Positions 1 to 8,367 of a stretch of DNA of 15,119 nt are shown here, piece after piece (the first letter of the stretch is position 1; every line of letters starts with the position of its first letter). The position numbers were made by a program, and so were the translations under genes. The DNA is from UBA7672 sp035548775 (GTDB taxonomy: Bacteria; Pseudomonadota; Alphaproteobacteria; Caulobacterales; Hyphomonadaceae). A model generated the notes under the pieces. The model was not told where the DNA came from. It searched no databases and saw nothing but the letters and a program-made list of their open reading frames with translations. The DNA is taken from assembly GCA_035548775.1 (NCBI GenBank), contig DASZSI010000135.1, positions 1-15,119 on the forward strand. Direction: 5' to 3'.

Positions 1-695
1 CTACGCGTGTCATCGACGCCGATGATCGCCCAGTCAGCCGGTCCCTGGTTGCGGAAGATGCGGCGCTTGGCCTGGACATAGCCGTCCATGCCGCCATGCC
101 GGCCGAGATGGTCCGGCGACAGGTTCAGCATCACGGCGACGTCGCACTTCAGCGTCTCGACCAGGTCGAGTTGGTAGGAGGACAGCTCCAGCACATAGAT
201 CGCGCCGCCATGCAGGCGTTCGAGGTCAAGCACACCAACGCCGATATTGCCGCCGACGCGGACGTCCTTGCCGCTCTGCTTGAGGATGTGGCCGATCAGC
301 GCCGTGGTGGTCGACTTGCCGTTGGTGCCGGTGATGCCGACGATGCGGGGGCGTTCGAAGTCCTTCAGTTCGGCGACGGCGCGGGCGAACAGCTCCATGT
401 CGCCGATCACCGGCACGCCGGTCAGCTGCGCCATGCGCACGAAACGGTGCGGCTCCGGGAATCGGAACGGGATGCCGGGCGAGAGGACGAGCGCGGCGAA
501 GGTCTGCCAGTCGCGGCGGTTGAGATCGACCAGAGGCACGCCTGCGGCTTCCGCCGCCTTGCGCGCCGCCTCGTTGTCGTCCCACGCGCAGACGCGGGCG
601 CCGCCGGCCATGAGGGCCTTGCACGTGGCGATGCCGGATCGGCCGAGGCCGAACACCGCTACGTCCTTGCCCAGAAAGGCGCCGACCGGAATCAT
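1..695 (-). CDS. murD: UDP-N-acetylmuramoylalanine--D-glutamate ligase (MurD), C-terminal part cut by window edge
   Basis: MurD adds D-glutamate to UDP-MurNAc-L-alanine using ATP, a cytoplasmic step of peptidoglycan precursor synthesis. Reading the minus strand from the ATG at 695 gives 231 uninterrupted residues to the window edge. They begin MIPVGAFLGK and show a Rossmann-like GLGRSG (about residues 16-21), the ATP-binding GTNGKSTT (123-130), the LELSSYQL segment (169-176) and the lysine in YVQAKRRIF (K210), the position carbamylated in Mur ligases. About half of a usual 450-residue MurD is present; the missing end is only the window boundary. The start has a GAGG ribosome-binding sequence inside the end of mraY and lies 7 nt after the mraY stop. 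It is the last visible gene of the dcw run. Confidence 0.96.
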   Translation of the reverse strand, partial: MIPVGAFLGKDVAVFGLGRSGIATCKALMAGGARVCAWDDNEAARKAAEAAGVPLVDLNRRDWQTFAALVLSPGIPFRFPEPHRFVRMAQLTGVPVIGDMELFARAVAELKDFERPRIVGITGTNGKSTTTALIGHILKQSGKDVRVGGNIGVGVLDLERLHGGAIYVLELSSYQLDLVETLKCDVAVMLNLSPDHLGRHGGMDGYVQAKRRIFRNQGPADWAIIGVDDTR

Positions 696-702
696 TCCCT
701 CG

Positions 703-1833
703 TCACCTCAACTTCAGCGTTGCGAGGCCCGCGAGGGCGAGAAGGAAAGCAATGATCCAGAAGCGGATCACGACGGTGGGTTCGGACCAGCCGAGCTTTT
801 CGAAGTGATGGTGGATCGGCGCCATCAGGAAGACACGCTTCTTGGTGAGCTTGAACCACGTGACCTGGATGATCACGGACATCGCTTCGATCAGGAACAG
901 GCCGCCGACGATGGCCAGCACCAATTCGTGCTTGCAGCAGACCGCCATCACGCCGAGGCCGCCGCCGAGCGCGAGCGAACCGGTGTCTCCCATGAAGACG
1001 CGGGCGGGCGGGGTATTGTACCAGAGGAAGCCCAAGCCTCCACCCACGAAGGACGCCATAACCACGGCGAGCTCAGCTGTGCCCGGCGTGGCAGTGAGCA
1101 ACAGGTAGTTGGCGAAGCGCGGCGTACCGCAGGCATAGGCGATGAAGCCGAACGTCGCCGCGGCGATCATCACGGGGCCGATGGCGAGGCCGTCCAGGCC
1201 GTCGGTGAAGTTCACCGCATTGCCGGCGCCGACGACCACGAAGGCGCCGAACGCGATAAACCCATAGAGCGTGAGGTCGAATAGAAAGTCCTTGAGGAAA
1301 GGCAGCGCCAGCGAGGTCTCAAAATGCGCCTTGGGCCTGATCTCGAGCGCGCCGGACCTGACCGCTTCGTCCACCGCGGCAGGCGCCCATTGCGTGATCC
1401 AATAGACGGCGCCGGCTGCGATCAGGAATTCCATCAGCAGGCGCACCTTGCCGGATAGGCCGCCAGTCGTCCGCTTGGTCACCTTCTGGTAGTCATCGAT
1501 GAACCCGACCGCCCCGAACAGGAGGGTGGTGAGGAAGACGATCCAGACATACTGGTTCTTGAGGTCGGCCCACAGAAGTGTGCCCGCCGCGATGCCGAAC
1601 AGGATCAGGAAACCGCCCATGGTGGGCGTGCCCTTTTTCGACTGGTGGGAGGCCGGCCCATCCTCGCGGATCGGCTGGCCCTTGCCCTGGCGCTGGCGCA
1701 GCCACTGGATCATCGGGTGGCCGAACAGAAGGGTCAGGATAAGGCCGGTGGCCAGCGAGAGGGCCACGCGAAACGTGATGAAGCTGAACAGGTTGAGCTT
1801 GCCCGTGAAGGGCACGAGGAGTTCGTAAAGCAT
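703..1833 (-). CDS. mraY: Phospho-N-acetylmuramoyl-pentapeptide-transferase (MraY)
   Basis: MraY transfers phospho-MurNAc-pentapeptide from UDP to undecaprenyl phosphate, making lipid I at the inner face of the cytoplasmic membrane. The 376-residue product has normal family length and a polytopic hydrophobic profile of about ten membrane segments. Family hallmarks are the KGTPTMGG loop (residues 67-74), the metal-binding aspartates in GFIDDYQK (D113-D114), NFTDGLDGLA (208-217), GDTGS (282-286) and the cytoplasmic histidine motif HHHFEKLGW (341-349). The ATG at 1833 follows the murF TAA stop by one base (C), so ribosomes can pass directly from murF. The next gene, murD, starts 7 nt after its stop. 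Nothing looks degraded or unusual. Confidence 0.98.
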   Translation of the reverse strand: MLYELLVPFTGKLNLFSFITFRVALSLATGLILTLLFGHPMIQWLRQRQGKGQPIREDGPASHQSKKGTPTMGGFLILFGIAAGTLLWADLKNQYVWIVFLTTLLFGAVGFIDDYQKVTKRTTGGLSGKVRLLMEFLIAAGAVYWITQWAPAAVDEAVRSGALEIRPKAHFETSLALPFLKDFLFDLTLYGFIAFGAFVVVGAGNAVNFTDGLDGLAIGPVMIAAATFGFIAYACGTPRFANYLLLTATPGTAELAVVMASFVGGGLGFLWYNTPPARVFMGDTGSLALGGGLGVMAVCCKHELVLAIVGGLFLIEAMSVIIQVTWFKLTKKRVFLMAPIHHHFEKLGWSEPTVVIRFWIIAFLLALAGLATLKLR

Positions 1834-1834
1834 G

Positions 1835-3286
1835 TTACGTCCCGGACGCTTTCTGCGACTTCGCGACGCCTTCGCTCATCTGTCTGAGCGCCGCTCCCAC
1901 GCGTGACATGCCGGACGCATTCGAGCCTTTGATCAAGACCGCGTCGCCCGGTTCTAACCAGGTTTTGACTCGCTCGGCCGCGTCAGCAGGTCCTGCGACA
2001 AGTTCGACCTTGATGGCGCCGCCACTTCGTTTTGCCAGCGCATCGGCCAGGTGCTTCATCTCGCCGCCGGAAAGAACGGCCGCGGAGATGTTGGCTGCGA
2101 CGATCGGTCCGGCAAGGCCTGCGTGCAAAGCGGCGCTGCCTTCGCCGAGTTCGCGCATCTCGCCGAGGGCGATGATCTTGCGGCCCGGACGCTGGGCGAA
2201 GCCCTCGATCGCGGCGCGCATCGACTCCGGGTTGGCGTTGTAGGCGTCGTCGACCAGCGTGGCTTCGCCGCCCTTTGGCAGCTTCAGCGTTTCAGCCGTG
2301 CCGCGCCCGGCCGGTGGTGCGTAACCGGAGAGCGCCTCTGCCGCTTGCGTGGGCGCCACGCCGGCAACCACGGCAGCCAGCAGCGCGAGCGAAGCATTGG
2401 CGGCCCAGTGCTCGCCCACTGCATCGAGTGTGACAGTCACCTGGTTGCCCATCACCTCGACCTCGATGGTCGATCGATTGCCATCGGTGCGATAGCTGAG
2501 CGGCGTTGCGCTGTTGGGGCCACGATTGCCGCCGTAGGTGAGCTGACGCGCCGAGGGCTGCATGCGCTGGGAGGCGAGCTTCATGCGCGCGAAGAAATGG
2601 TCCTTCTCGGGCAGGATCACCGCGCCGCCCGGCTCAAGGCCTGCGAAGATCTGCACCTTCTCGTCGGCCACCGCTTCGACCGAGCCCATGCCCTGCAGGT
2701 GGGCGGGTGCAATGCGGGTAATCATGGCGAGGTGCGGCCGCACCATCCTGGAGCGCGGCGCGATCTCGCCCGGCGTGTTCATGCCGATCTCGAAGATCGC
2801 GCGCCCGGTTTCTCGGGGCATACGAGCCAAAGTCAGCGGCACACCCCAGTGATTGTTGAACGACTTGTCGGACCAGTGCGCCCTGCCCGCGGCGCGGAAG
2901 ATGCGCGCCAGCATTTCCTTGACGCTGGTCTTCCCGACCGAACCGGTCACCGCCGCGCAGGTCGCGGACGTACGCGCCCGCGCCGCAAGGCCGAGTTTTT
3001 CGAGACCCAGGAGCACGTCATTGACAATAAGGCCCGGACGGCTCCCGCCGTTGGCGTGCGTCAGCACATCGCGCGAGACCAACGCCGCCCCGGCGCCGGC
3101 GGCGAACGCAGCTTCGACGAATTCGTGACCATCGCGCACGTCCTTCAAGGCGACGAACATGTCGCCCGGCTTCAGCGAACGGCTGTCGATCGAGACGCCG
3201 TTGACGGCCCACGTGCCCAGCGCCTTGCCGCCGGTGGCCTTCGCGGCTTCATCCGAGGTCCAGAGAGGAGCGTTTGCGTCAGGCAT
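1835..3286 (-). CDS. murF: UDP-N-acetylmuramoyl-tripeptide--D-alanyl-D-alanine ligase (MurF)
   Basis: MurF joins D-Ala-D-Ala to UDP-MurNAc-tripeptide, completing the cytoplasmic pentapeptide precursor. From the ATG at 3286 the protein is 483 residues, slightly longer than typical. It shows an N-terminal substrate domain with the VSIDSRSLKPGDMFVAL region, the P-loop TGSVGKTS (114-121), SFNNHWGVPLTL (142-153), the strong MurF signature DDAYNANPESM (346-356) and KGSNASGM (453-460). I prefer the start at 3286 over the upstream in-frame ATG at 3304: it overlaps the end of murE by 8 nt and has a G-rich GTGGGGGG stretch just upstream. The upstream start would add six residues (MKWGAV) of no family character. 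It ends one base before mraY. Confidence 0.97.
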   Translation of the reverse strand: MPDANAPLWTSDEAAKATGGKALGTWAVNGVSIDSRSLKPGDMFVALKDVRDGHEFVEAAFAAGAGAALVSRDVLTHANGGSRPGLIVNDVLLGLEKLGLAARARTSATCAAVTGSVGKTSVKEMLARIFRAAGRAHWSDKSFNNHWGVPLTLARMPRETGRAIFEIGMNTPGEIAPRSRMVRPHLAMITRIAPAHLQGMGSVEAVADEKVQIFAGLEPGGAVILPEKDHFFARMKLASQRMQPSARQLTYGGNRGPNSATPLSYRTDGNRSTIEVEVMGNQVTVTLDAVGEHWAANASLALLAAVVAGVAPTQAAEALSGYAPPAGRGTAETLKLPKGGEATLVDDAYNANPESMRAAIEGFAQRPGRKIIALGEMRELGEGSAALHAGLAGPIVAANISAAVLSGGEMKHLADALAKRSGGAIKVELVAGPADAAERVKTWLEPGDAVLIKGSNASGMSRVGAALRQMSEGVAKSQKASGT

Positions 3287-4724
3287 GACGGCCCCCCACT
3301 TCATTCAGCGCACGCTTGGCGACATCGAAGTCCGAGAAGGGGATGGTGATCCCTTTCACGATCTGGCCGGTCTCGTGTCCCTTGCCGGCGATCAGCAGCG
3401 CATCGCCCGCTTTCAAGCGTCGGACGCCTTCGTTGATCGCAGCGGCGCGGTCGCCGATCTCGCTGGCTTCGGGAACGCCTTTGCGAACGGCGGCGCGGAT
3501 CCTGGCGGGATCTTCCGAGCGCGGATTGTCGTCCGTGACGATCACTTCGTCGGCGAGGCGGCGAGCGACATCGCCCATGATCGGCCGCTTGGTGGCGTCG
3601 CGGTCGCCGCCGCAGCCGAACACCACGATCAGCTTGCCGCGCACGTGCGGACGCGCCGCGCGCAGGAGGACGTTGAGACCATCGGGCGTGTGGGCGTAGT
3701 CGACGAACACCGGCGCCTTCGCGGCTGTCTCGCCCACCAGTTCGAGGCGGCCATGCACGCCCTTGAGGCTTTCCATTCCGCCGAGGACCTTGTGCACATC
3801 GTCCCCGAGCGCGATGGCGATGCCCGCCGCGCACATGGCATTGAGCGCCTGGAACTCGCCGATCAGCGGCAGGTGGATCTTGCGCTCATTCCCCGGTGCA
3901 TCGCCCCACTGGATGACGAGGTCCTGGCCCGTGCCGCGCGGCAGGGCTTCGTGGATGCGGAAGTCGCGGCCGCGCCAGCCGACTGTGAAGGGTTTCAGGC
4001 CCGCCTTCACCGCAGCCGCCTCGAAGGCTTCGAGTTCCGGGCTGTCGGCGTTGATCACCGCAGGCGCGCCTTTCGGCAGCAGATCGGCAAAGAGGCGCAT
4101 CTTGGCGCGGCGGTAGTCGTCGAAGTCCTTGTGATAGTCGAGATGGTCTTGCGTGAGGTTGGTGAAAGCGCCCGCCGCCAGCTTCACGCCGTCGAGGCGA
4201 TGCTGGGCGAGGCCATGCGAAGAGGCTTCCATCGCAGCGTGCGTCACACCTTCGCACGCGAGCTTGTCGAGTGTCTCGTGGATCGCGACCGGGTCCGGCG
4301 TGGTGTGGCCGAGATCGATGACGCCCGACGGGCCGATGGCGCCGAGCGTGCCCATCGAGGCGGCCTTGCGGCCCATGCTGGTCCAGATCTGGCGCAGAAA
4401 ATCGACGGTCGAGCTTTTGCCGTTCGTGCCGGTGACTGCGGCGACTGTCGCCGGCTGCCGCGGATAGAACGCGGCGGACGCCGAGGCGAGCGCAAGACGT
4501 GGATCGGAGGCCTTGACCGCGGGCACGGTCCACTCACCTGCGCGATCGTCGGTGAGGATGGCGACCGCGCCCGCCTTGATCGCAGCGTCGATATAGAGAC
4601 GGCCATCGGCGGCGACGCCCTGAAGGGCGGCGAACAGATAGCCGGGCTTCACCTTGCGGCTGTCCGCCGTGATGCCGGTGACATCGAGCGCCGGCGCGCC
4701 GGGGATGAGTTTGTCGAGCTTCAC
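3279..4724 (-). CDS. murE: UDP-N-acetylmuramoyl-L-alanyl-D-glutamate--2,6-diaminopimelate ligase (MurE)
   Basis: MurE adds the third amino acid of the peptidoglycan stem peptide. The 481-residue product has an N-terminal UMAG-binding domain (ITADSRKVKPGYLFAAL, about 18-34), the ATP-binding GTNGKSS (99-105), HTTPDP (140-145), the likely carbamylated lysine K208 in YRRAKMRLF, and DNPRSEDP (399-406). In this family DNPR marks meso-diaminopimelate specificity, unlike the L-lysine enzymes, so a Gram-negative DAP-type wall is predicted. GKGHETGQ (447-454) is also typical. Translation starts at a GTG (4724) that overlaps the ftsI stop as GTGA, a classic coupling junction. The C-terminus overlaps the murF start by 8 nt. 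Confidence 0.98.
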   Translation of the reverse strand: MKLDKLIPGAPALDVTGITADSRKVKPGYLFAALQGVAADGRLYIDAAIKAGAVAILTDDRAGEWTVPAVKASDPRLALASASAAFYPRQPATVAAVTGTNGKSSTVDFLRQIWTSMGRKAASMGTLGAIGPSGVIDLGHTTPDPVAIHETLDKLACEGVTHAAMEASSHGLAQHRLDGVKLAAGAFTNLTQDHLDYHKDFDDYRRAKMRLFADLLPKGAPAVINADSPELEAFEAAAVKAGLKPFTVGWRGRDFRIHEALPRGTGQDLVIQWGDAPGNERKIHLPLIGEFQALNAMCAAGIAIALGDDVHKVLGGMESLKGVHGRLELVGETAAKAPVFVDYAHTPDGLNVLLRAARPHVRGKLIVVFGCGGDRDATKRPIMGDVARRLADEVIVTDDNPRSEDPARIRAAVRKGVPEASEIGDRAAAINEGVRRLKAGDALLIAGKGHETGQIVKGITIPFSDFDVAKRALNEVGGRHA

Positions 4725-6385
4725 AGCTTGGCCTCCGACGATGCGCGCAGCACGGGCGCGCTCTCGGTCGCGGCGCTGGTCGATGGCGCCGGAGCCTCGA
4801 GCACGGGCTGCACATCCAGGAGGGGAGAAGCGCGCGCAATCACCTTTCCGACGATCGCGGCCGAGGTGTACTGGGCCGTGCGCTGTACGCCCGTTCTGGG
4901 TTGGGCCTCATCGAGGACAACAAGGACGACAAATTGAGGGCGAGACGCCGGGAAAACGGCGGCGAAAGAGGTGACGTTGCGGTCAGGGTCATAGCCGTCG
5001 GGGCCGGGTTTTTCCGCAGTACCGGTCTTGCCGGCGACGTCATAGCCCGGCGCATTGGCCTGCGTGCCCGTGCCGCGCGTGACGACCTCGCGCATCATCG
5101 CAACGACAGCGTGCGCGGTGGCTGGCGACATTACCTGGCGTTTTTCGACCTTCGCGGCGTTGACTGGCTCGACCAGCGTCGGTTGCACGTATGCGCCATC
5201 ATTGCCGAACGGCAGGAAGGCAGCCGCGAAGGCCAGCGGGCTGACCGCGATGCCATGGCCGTAGCTGACCGTGGCGGAGGTGAGCGCATCCCACTCCGAC
5301 GGCGTCAGCGGCGCGGCGGCCGGCGGTCCGTCATAGCTGAGGCGGCCCAACAGGCCGACGCTGCCGAGGAAGCCTTTCTGCTTTTCGGCGCCAAGGCGCT
5401 GCGAGATTTCAACCGCCCCGATGTTGGAGGAATAAGCCAGGATGTCTGCGGGCGTTACCGCCCTGGGATGATCGGGCGAGTGGCCATCCTTGATCACGGC
5501 GGCGCCGATCTTTAGCGGCTGGGACACGTCGAACAGGTCTTGCGGCTTGAGCGCGCCTGCCTCCATTGCGGCGGCGACGGTGAGCGGCTTGTAGATGGAG
5601 CCGAGTTCGAACACCGAACCGATGGCGCGGTTGGGCTTAGCCTTCTCCTCGCGCTCGGTGGGACGGTTGGGATCGATCGCCGGCCATGAGGCGATGGCGC
5701 GGATCGCACCGGTATGGGTGTCGATCACCATGCCCGCCCCGCCCTGCATGTCGAAATCGGCGTAGGCTTTCTGAAGCTCGTCCTCGAGCACGAACTGGAC
5801 GCTGGCGTCGATCGTGAGCTTCAGAGCTTCGCCGCCGCGCTTCAAGCGATCCTGGAAAGCAGCCTCCACGCCTTCGACGCCCTTGCCGTCGACATTGGTG
5901 AAACCGAGGAGATGTCCGGCCAGTTGTCCGCGCGGATAGACGCGACGCTGTTCCTCCTCGAAACGCAGGCCTTCGAGGCCTAGATTGAACACGGCCTCCT
6001 TCTGCCGTGGGGAGAGGCCGCGTTCGACCCAGACAAAGTGGCGGTCACGATCGGACAGGCGTTTGGCGAGTTCGTTGACCTTGATGTCGGGAAGGACTTT
6101 GGCGAGTTCGTGCGCTGTTTCCTTGGCGTCCCAGATGGCGCGAGGATCGGCAGCCAGCGACCAGGCCTGCAGCGAAGTCGCGAGTACGTCGCCCTTGCGG
6201 TCGACAATGTCGGCGCGGCGTACCTGCACTTCCTGCGCAGCCGTTTCGGCGGCCGCGGGACCGTTGAAAGCGACGTACGCCGATCGCCCGACGATGATCG
6301 TGAATACTACGGCCAGCGCGCCCGCTACGATGCGGGCGCGGCGCGGACCCCAGACGTCCTCGTATGGGCGCGCGCCAAACATCAT
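4721..6385 (-). CDS. ftsI: Peptidoglycan D,D-transpeptidase FtsI (penicillin-binding protein 3)
   Basis: FtsI is the septum-specific class B penicillin-binding protein that cross-links new peptidoglycan at the division site and works with FtsW and the FtsQLB complex. The 554-residue protein has a short basic cytoplasmic N-terminus, one membrane helix (about 18-40), a pedestal/dimerisation domain containing RRADIVDRKGDVLATS (56-71), and a transpeptidase domain. The active-site serine motif is SIYK (S263-K266) in FELGSIYKP, followed by SSN (319-321) and KTG (453-455). SIYK in place of the common STFK is compatible with activity but noticeable. After the domain there is a low-complexity Ala/Pro/Ser/Glu tail of about 40 residues. 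Two ATG codons in tandem (6385, 6382) overlap the ftsL stop, and either could be used. The stop overlaps the GTG of murE. Confidence 0.97.
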   Translation of the reverse strand: MMFGARPYEDVWGPRRARIVAGALAVVFTIIVGRSAYVAFNGPAAAETAAQEVQVRRADIVDRKGDVLATSLQAWSLAADPRAIWDAKETAHELAKVLPDIKVNELAKRLSDRDRHFVWVERGLSPRQKEAVFNLGLEGLRFEEEQRRVYPRGQLAGHLLGFTNVDGKGVEGVEAAFQDRLKRGGEALKLTIDASVQFVLEDELQKAYADFDMQGGAGMVIDTHTGAIRAIASWPAIDPNRPTEREEKAKPNRAIGSVFELGSIYKPLTVAAAMEAGALKPQDLFDVSQPLKIGAAVIKDGHSPDHPRAVTPADILAYSSNIGAVEISQRLGAEKQKGFLGSVGLLGRLSYDGPPAAAPLTPSEWDALTSATVSYGHGIAVSPLAFAAAFLPFGNDGAYVQPTLVEPVNAAKVEKRQVMSPATAHAVVAMMREVVTRGTGTQANAPGYDVAGKTGTAEKPGPDGYDPDRNVTSFAAVFPASRPQFVVLVVLDEAQPRTGVQRTAQYTSAAIVGKVIARASPLLDVQPVLEAPAPSTSAATESAPVLRASSEAKL

Positions 6386-6768
6386 TGAGCCGGCTTCACC
6401 GGCTCGGCGGGCTTCGCAGGCGACTTGGACGGCTTAGCCGCGGCAGGTGTCGTTGCGACAGGCTCCGGGTCTGGCAAGGTCAACCGCTCCTCGCCCAGGC
6501 GGCGCTGCAGCGCCTCGGGCGCGGTGAACTGCTGCGGCTTTGCCGGCTCGAGCCCGAGCTTGTCGCGCGCGATCGGACCAATACGTTCAGGGCGTGTGAG
6601 GAAGGCCTCTTCCGCCTTCAGCACGGCAATCTCCTGGTCGACCTTCTTCTTGTCGTCCTGCAACGTCGCGATGTGGGACTCGGTGGCTTCCGCTCCGAGC
6701 TTTGCGCGATAGACCGCGAAGGCGAGAACCGCGACCACGACGCCGCCGATGATCATCAGCCGTTTCAT
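6382..6768 (-). CDS. ftsL: Cell division protein FtsL
   Basis: FtsL is a small bitopic division protein that pairs with FtsB through a coiled coil and helps activate FtsWI at the septum. The 128-residue product (from the ATG at 6768) has a membrane helix near residues 4-20 (IIGGVVVAVLAFAVY). A periplasmic helix rich in charged heptads follows (about 25-60: ESHIATLQDDKKKVDQEIAV), then RIGPIARDKLGL, a segment typical of alphaproteobacterial FtsL, and finally a long Pro/Ala/Lys tail. Sequence conservation in FtsL is low, so position between rsmH and ftsI is a main support. A GTG at 6771 is also in frame, but the AAGGAG ribosome site is 7 nt from the ATG and only 4 nt from the GTG, which favours ATG. 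The start overlaps the rsmH stop as TGATG. Confidence 0.93.
   Translation of the reverse strand: MKRLMIIGGVVVAVLAFAVYRAKLGAEATESHIATLQDDKKKVDQEIAVLKAEEAFLTRPERIGPIARDKLGLEPAKPQQFTAPEALQRRLGEERLTLPDPEPVATTPAAAKPSKSPAKPAEPVKPAQ
6387..6405 (-). promoter_or_regulatory. GC-rich hairpin over the ftsI translation start region
   Basis: In the minus-strand transcript GAGCCGG and CCGGCTC form a perfect 7-bp stem with the 5-nt loop TGAAG, ending one base before the first AUG of ftsI. It is encoded by the last codons of ftsL (EPVKPAQ). The region where a ribosome-binding site would sit is therefore inside the stem and loop, and no strong Shine-Dalgarno sequence is visible outside it. The structure follows directly from the sequence. 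A role in making ftsI translation depend on ftsL translation is my inference. Confidence 0.5.
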
Positions 6769-7781
6769 CACGCAACTCCTTCAAGCTGTTTGAGGCCCGG
6801 CAGGCGGGGCCCCTCCTCCGGCGGCTCGTCCCAGGCCGGCGCGTCGGTGCGCAGCGCCCAGCGCAGCTTTGCCGAACGCGAACGCGGATTTTCCTCGATT
6901 TCCTTTTCGCTCGGCTCGATCGCCTTGCGTTGCAGAACCTCGAAGGTGGGTGGTTTGCCCTTCGGGGTTCCCGGCAGGTGGCGCGAAGCAGACGGCGTGT
7001 GACCCGAGCGCGCCCGCAGGAACAGCTTCACGATGCGGTCTTCGATCGAATGGAAGGTCACGACGACCAGTCGGCCATGCGGCTTGAGCACGCGTTCGGC
7101 AGAAGCGAGCGCTCGCGTGAGTTCGCCAAGCTCGTCGTTTACCCACATGCGCAGCGCCTGGAAGGCGCGCGTGGCCGGATGCGTTGGCTTGCCGCGACGG
7201 CCGCCGACCGAGGCTTCGATGGCGTTGGCAAGATCAAGCGTGGTGGTGAAGGGTTGGGAGCGGCGACGATGAACGATGCCCCGCGCGATCCGGCGGGCCT
7301 GCGGCTCCTCGCCCAGGATATGGAAGATATCGGCCAGTTCGCCCTCGGTAAGGTGGTTCACCGCGTCGGCTGCGCTAGGCCCGCGCTTCTCCATCCTCAT
7401 GTCGAGCGGGCCATCGCGCATGAAGGAGAAGCCGCGCCCGGCTTCATCGATCTGGAAGGAGGAGACGCCGAGGTCGAGCATGACGCCGTCGACCTTCTCC
7501 TTGCCGGCCGCGCGCACGATCGTTTCGAGTTCGCTGAAACGTCCGGCGGCGGGCACCAGACGCGGGTCCTTGCCGGCATGCGCCCACGCCCGTTCCATCG
7601 CTTCAGGATCGCGATCAACCGCAAGCACGGTGATGTTGGCAACCGCCAGCGCCGCACGCGAATATCCGCCGCCGCCATAGGTGCCGTCGACCATGACAGC
7701 GCCATCGACCGGAGCGATGGCTTCGATCACGTTCTCGACCAGGACCGGTATGTGTGTCGGGACGAGGTTGAGGTCGGTCAT
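6768..7781 (-). CDS. rsmH: 16S rRNA (cytosine1402-N4)-methyltransferase RsmH (MraW)
   Basis: RsmH methylates N4 of C1402 in 16S rRNA, near the ribosomal P site, using S-adenosylmethionine. The 337-residue protein carries the usual landmarks: HIPVL (10-14), the SAM-binding motif VDGTYGGGGYSRAAL (31-45), DRDPEAM (56-62), MLDLGVSSFQID (101-112), the GPLDMRM segment (124-130), HPATRAFQALRMWVNDEL in the second half, and FHSIEDRIVK near the C-terminal part. Length and order match the family, with nothing missing. Its ATG at 7781 overlaps the mraZ stop as ATGA, and its TGA overlaps the ftsL start. Its place between mraZ and ftsL is the conserved dcw order. Confidence 0.98.
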   Translation of the reverse strand: MTDLNLVPTHIPVLVENVIEAIAPVDGAVMVDGTYGGGGYSRAALAVANITVLAVDRDPEAMERAWAHAGKDPRLVPAAGRFSELETIVRAAGKEKVDGVMLDLGVSSFQIDEAGRGFSFMRDGPLDMRMEKRGPSAADAVNHLTEGELADIFHILGEEPQARRIARGIVHRRRSQPFTTTLDLANAIEASVGGRRGKPTHPATRAFQALRMWVNDELGELTRALASAERVLKPHGRLVVVTFHSIEDRIVKLFLRARSGHTPSASRHLPGTPKGKPPTFEVLQRKAIEPSEKEIEENPRSRSAKLRWALRTDAPAWDEPPEEGPRLPGLKQLEGVA

Positions 7782-8281
7782 TCGTCGAATGCCTGCCTCG
7801 GAAACCGCTTGGGCGGTTCGGTTGGCGGGGCGGGCGCATCGTCCTCCACCGCATCGAGCAGATCGGCCGAGTCGAGCGCGAGCTTGCGCAGCTCGGCCAG
7901 GCGCGGATCGTGTGTCGCCGGCGCCCAGATCTGGAAGCGCTCGCCCAACCCGACGAAGCGGGCTTTGTCTTCGATGCCGGCGTGCGAGATCAGGTCAACC
8001 TCCAGCACGATGCGTCCACCCTCGTCGAACTTTGCGAAACGGCCCTGGCCGAAGATTGCGGTCTCAAGCGCGTTGCGGCGCGGGTCCAAGGGCTTGAGCT
8101 TCGATATGGCGCGCTGGAACTTGCGGACCAGCGCCATACCGCCGCCCTCCAGGCATGGCTTGTCGAGCGACGGCCATAGGAAGACGCTGTCCTCTCCGCC
8201 GAGCGATTTGCGGAAGGACGCGGGGATGGACACCCGCTTCTTAATGTCGACGCTGCTCTCGTAGGAGGAGAGAAACTGCAT
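7778..8281 (-). CDS. mraZ: Transcriptional regulator MraZ
   Basis: MraZ is a ring-forming DNA-binding protein of the AbrB-like double-wing type that controls its own dcw operon. The 167-residue product begins MQFLSSYESSVDIKKRVSIP, matching the typical MraZ opening (flxxye...D.KgRvsiPa.fR), with a second, related AbrB-like unit around residues 83-126 (GRFAKFDEGGRIVLEVDL). An acidic, Pro-rich tail of about 30 residues is an extension beyond the core. In Escherichia coli MraZ represses the operon by binding TGGGN direct repeats with 5-nt spacers; four such boxes occur 87-121 bp upstream here. The ATG at 8281 has only a weak preceding ACGGG. It is the first gene of the run, directly downstream of rnpB in the same direction. 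Confidence 0.96.
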   Translation of the reverse strand: MQFLSSYESSVDIKKRVSIPASFRKSLGGEDSVFLWPSLDKPCLEGGGMALVRKFQRAISKLKPLDPRRNALETAIFGQGRFAKFDEGGRIVLEVDLISHAGIEDKARFVGLGERFQIWAPATHDPRLAELRKLALDSADLLDAVEDDAPAPPTEPPKRFPRQAFDE

Positions 8282-8367
8282 ACCCGTCTGTGCCCGCTAG
8301 ACGCCAATCCGAGGGGATGGCGCACCCTGAAAGTCCGTGAAGTCCCAGTCCGTGGCGGCCCCTGCCA

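Noticed and set aside
1..695. murD as a truncated pseudogene
   Set aside because: The frame is open and motif-complete up to the window edge, so the missing end is only the boundary.
3159..4937. 592-codon open frame on plus, antisense to murE and flanking genes
   Set aside because: It overlaps genes with clear family motifs on the other strand, has a high-GC mirror composition and no recognisable domain; a shadow frame.
6930..8264. 444-codon open frame on plus, antisense to rsmH and mraZ
   Set aside because: Both opposite-strand genes are certain and the plus frame shows no domain or ribosome site; a GC-driven shadow.
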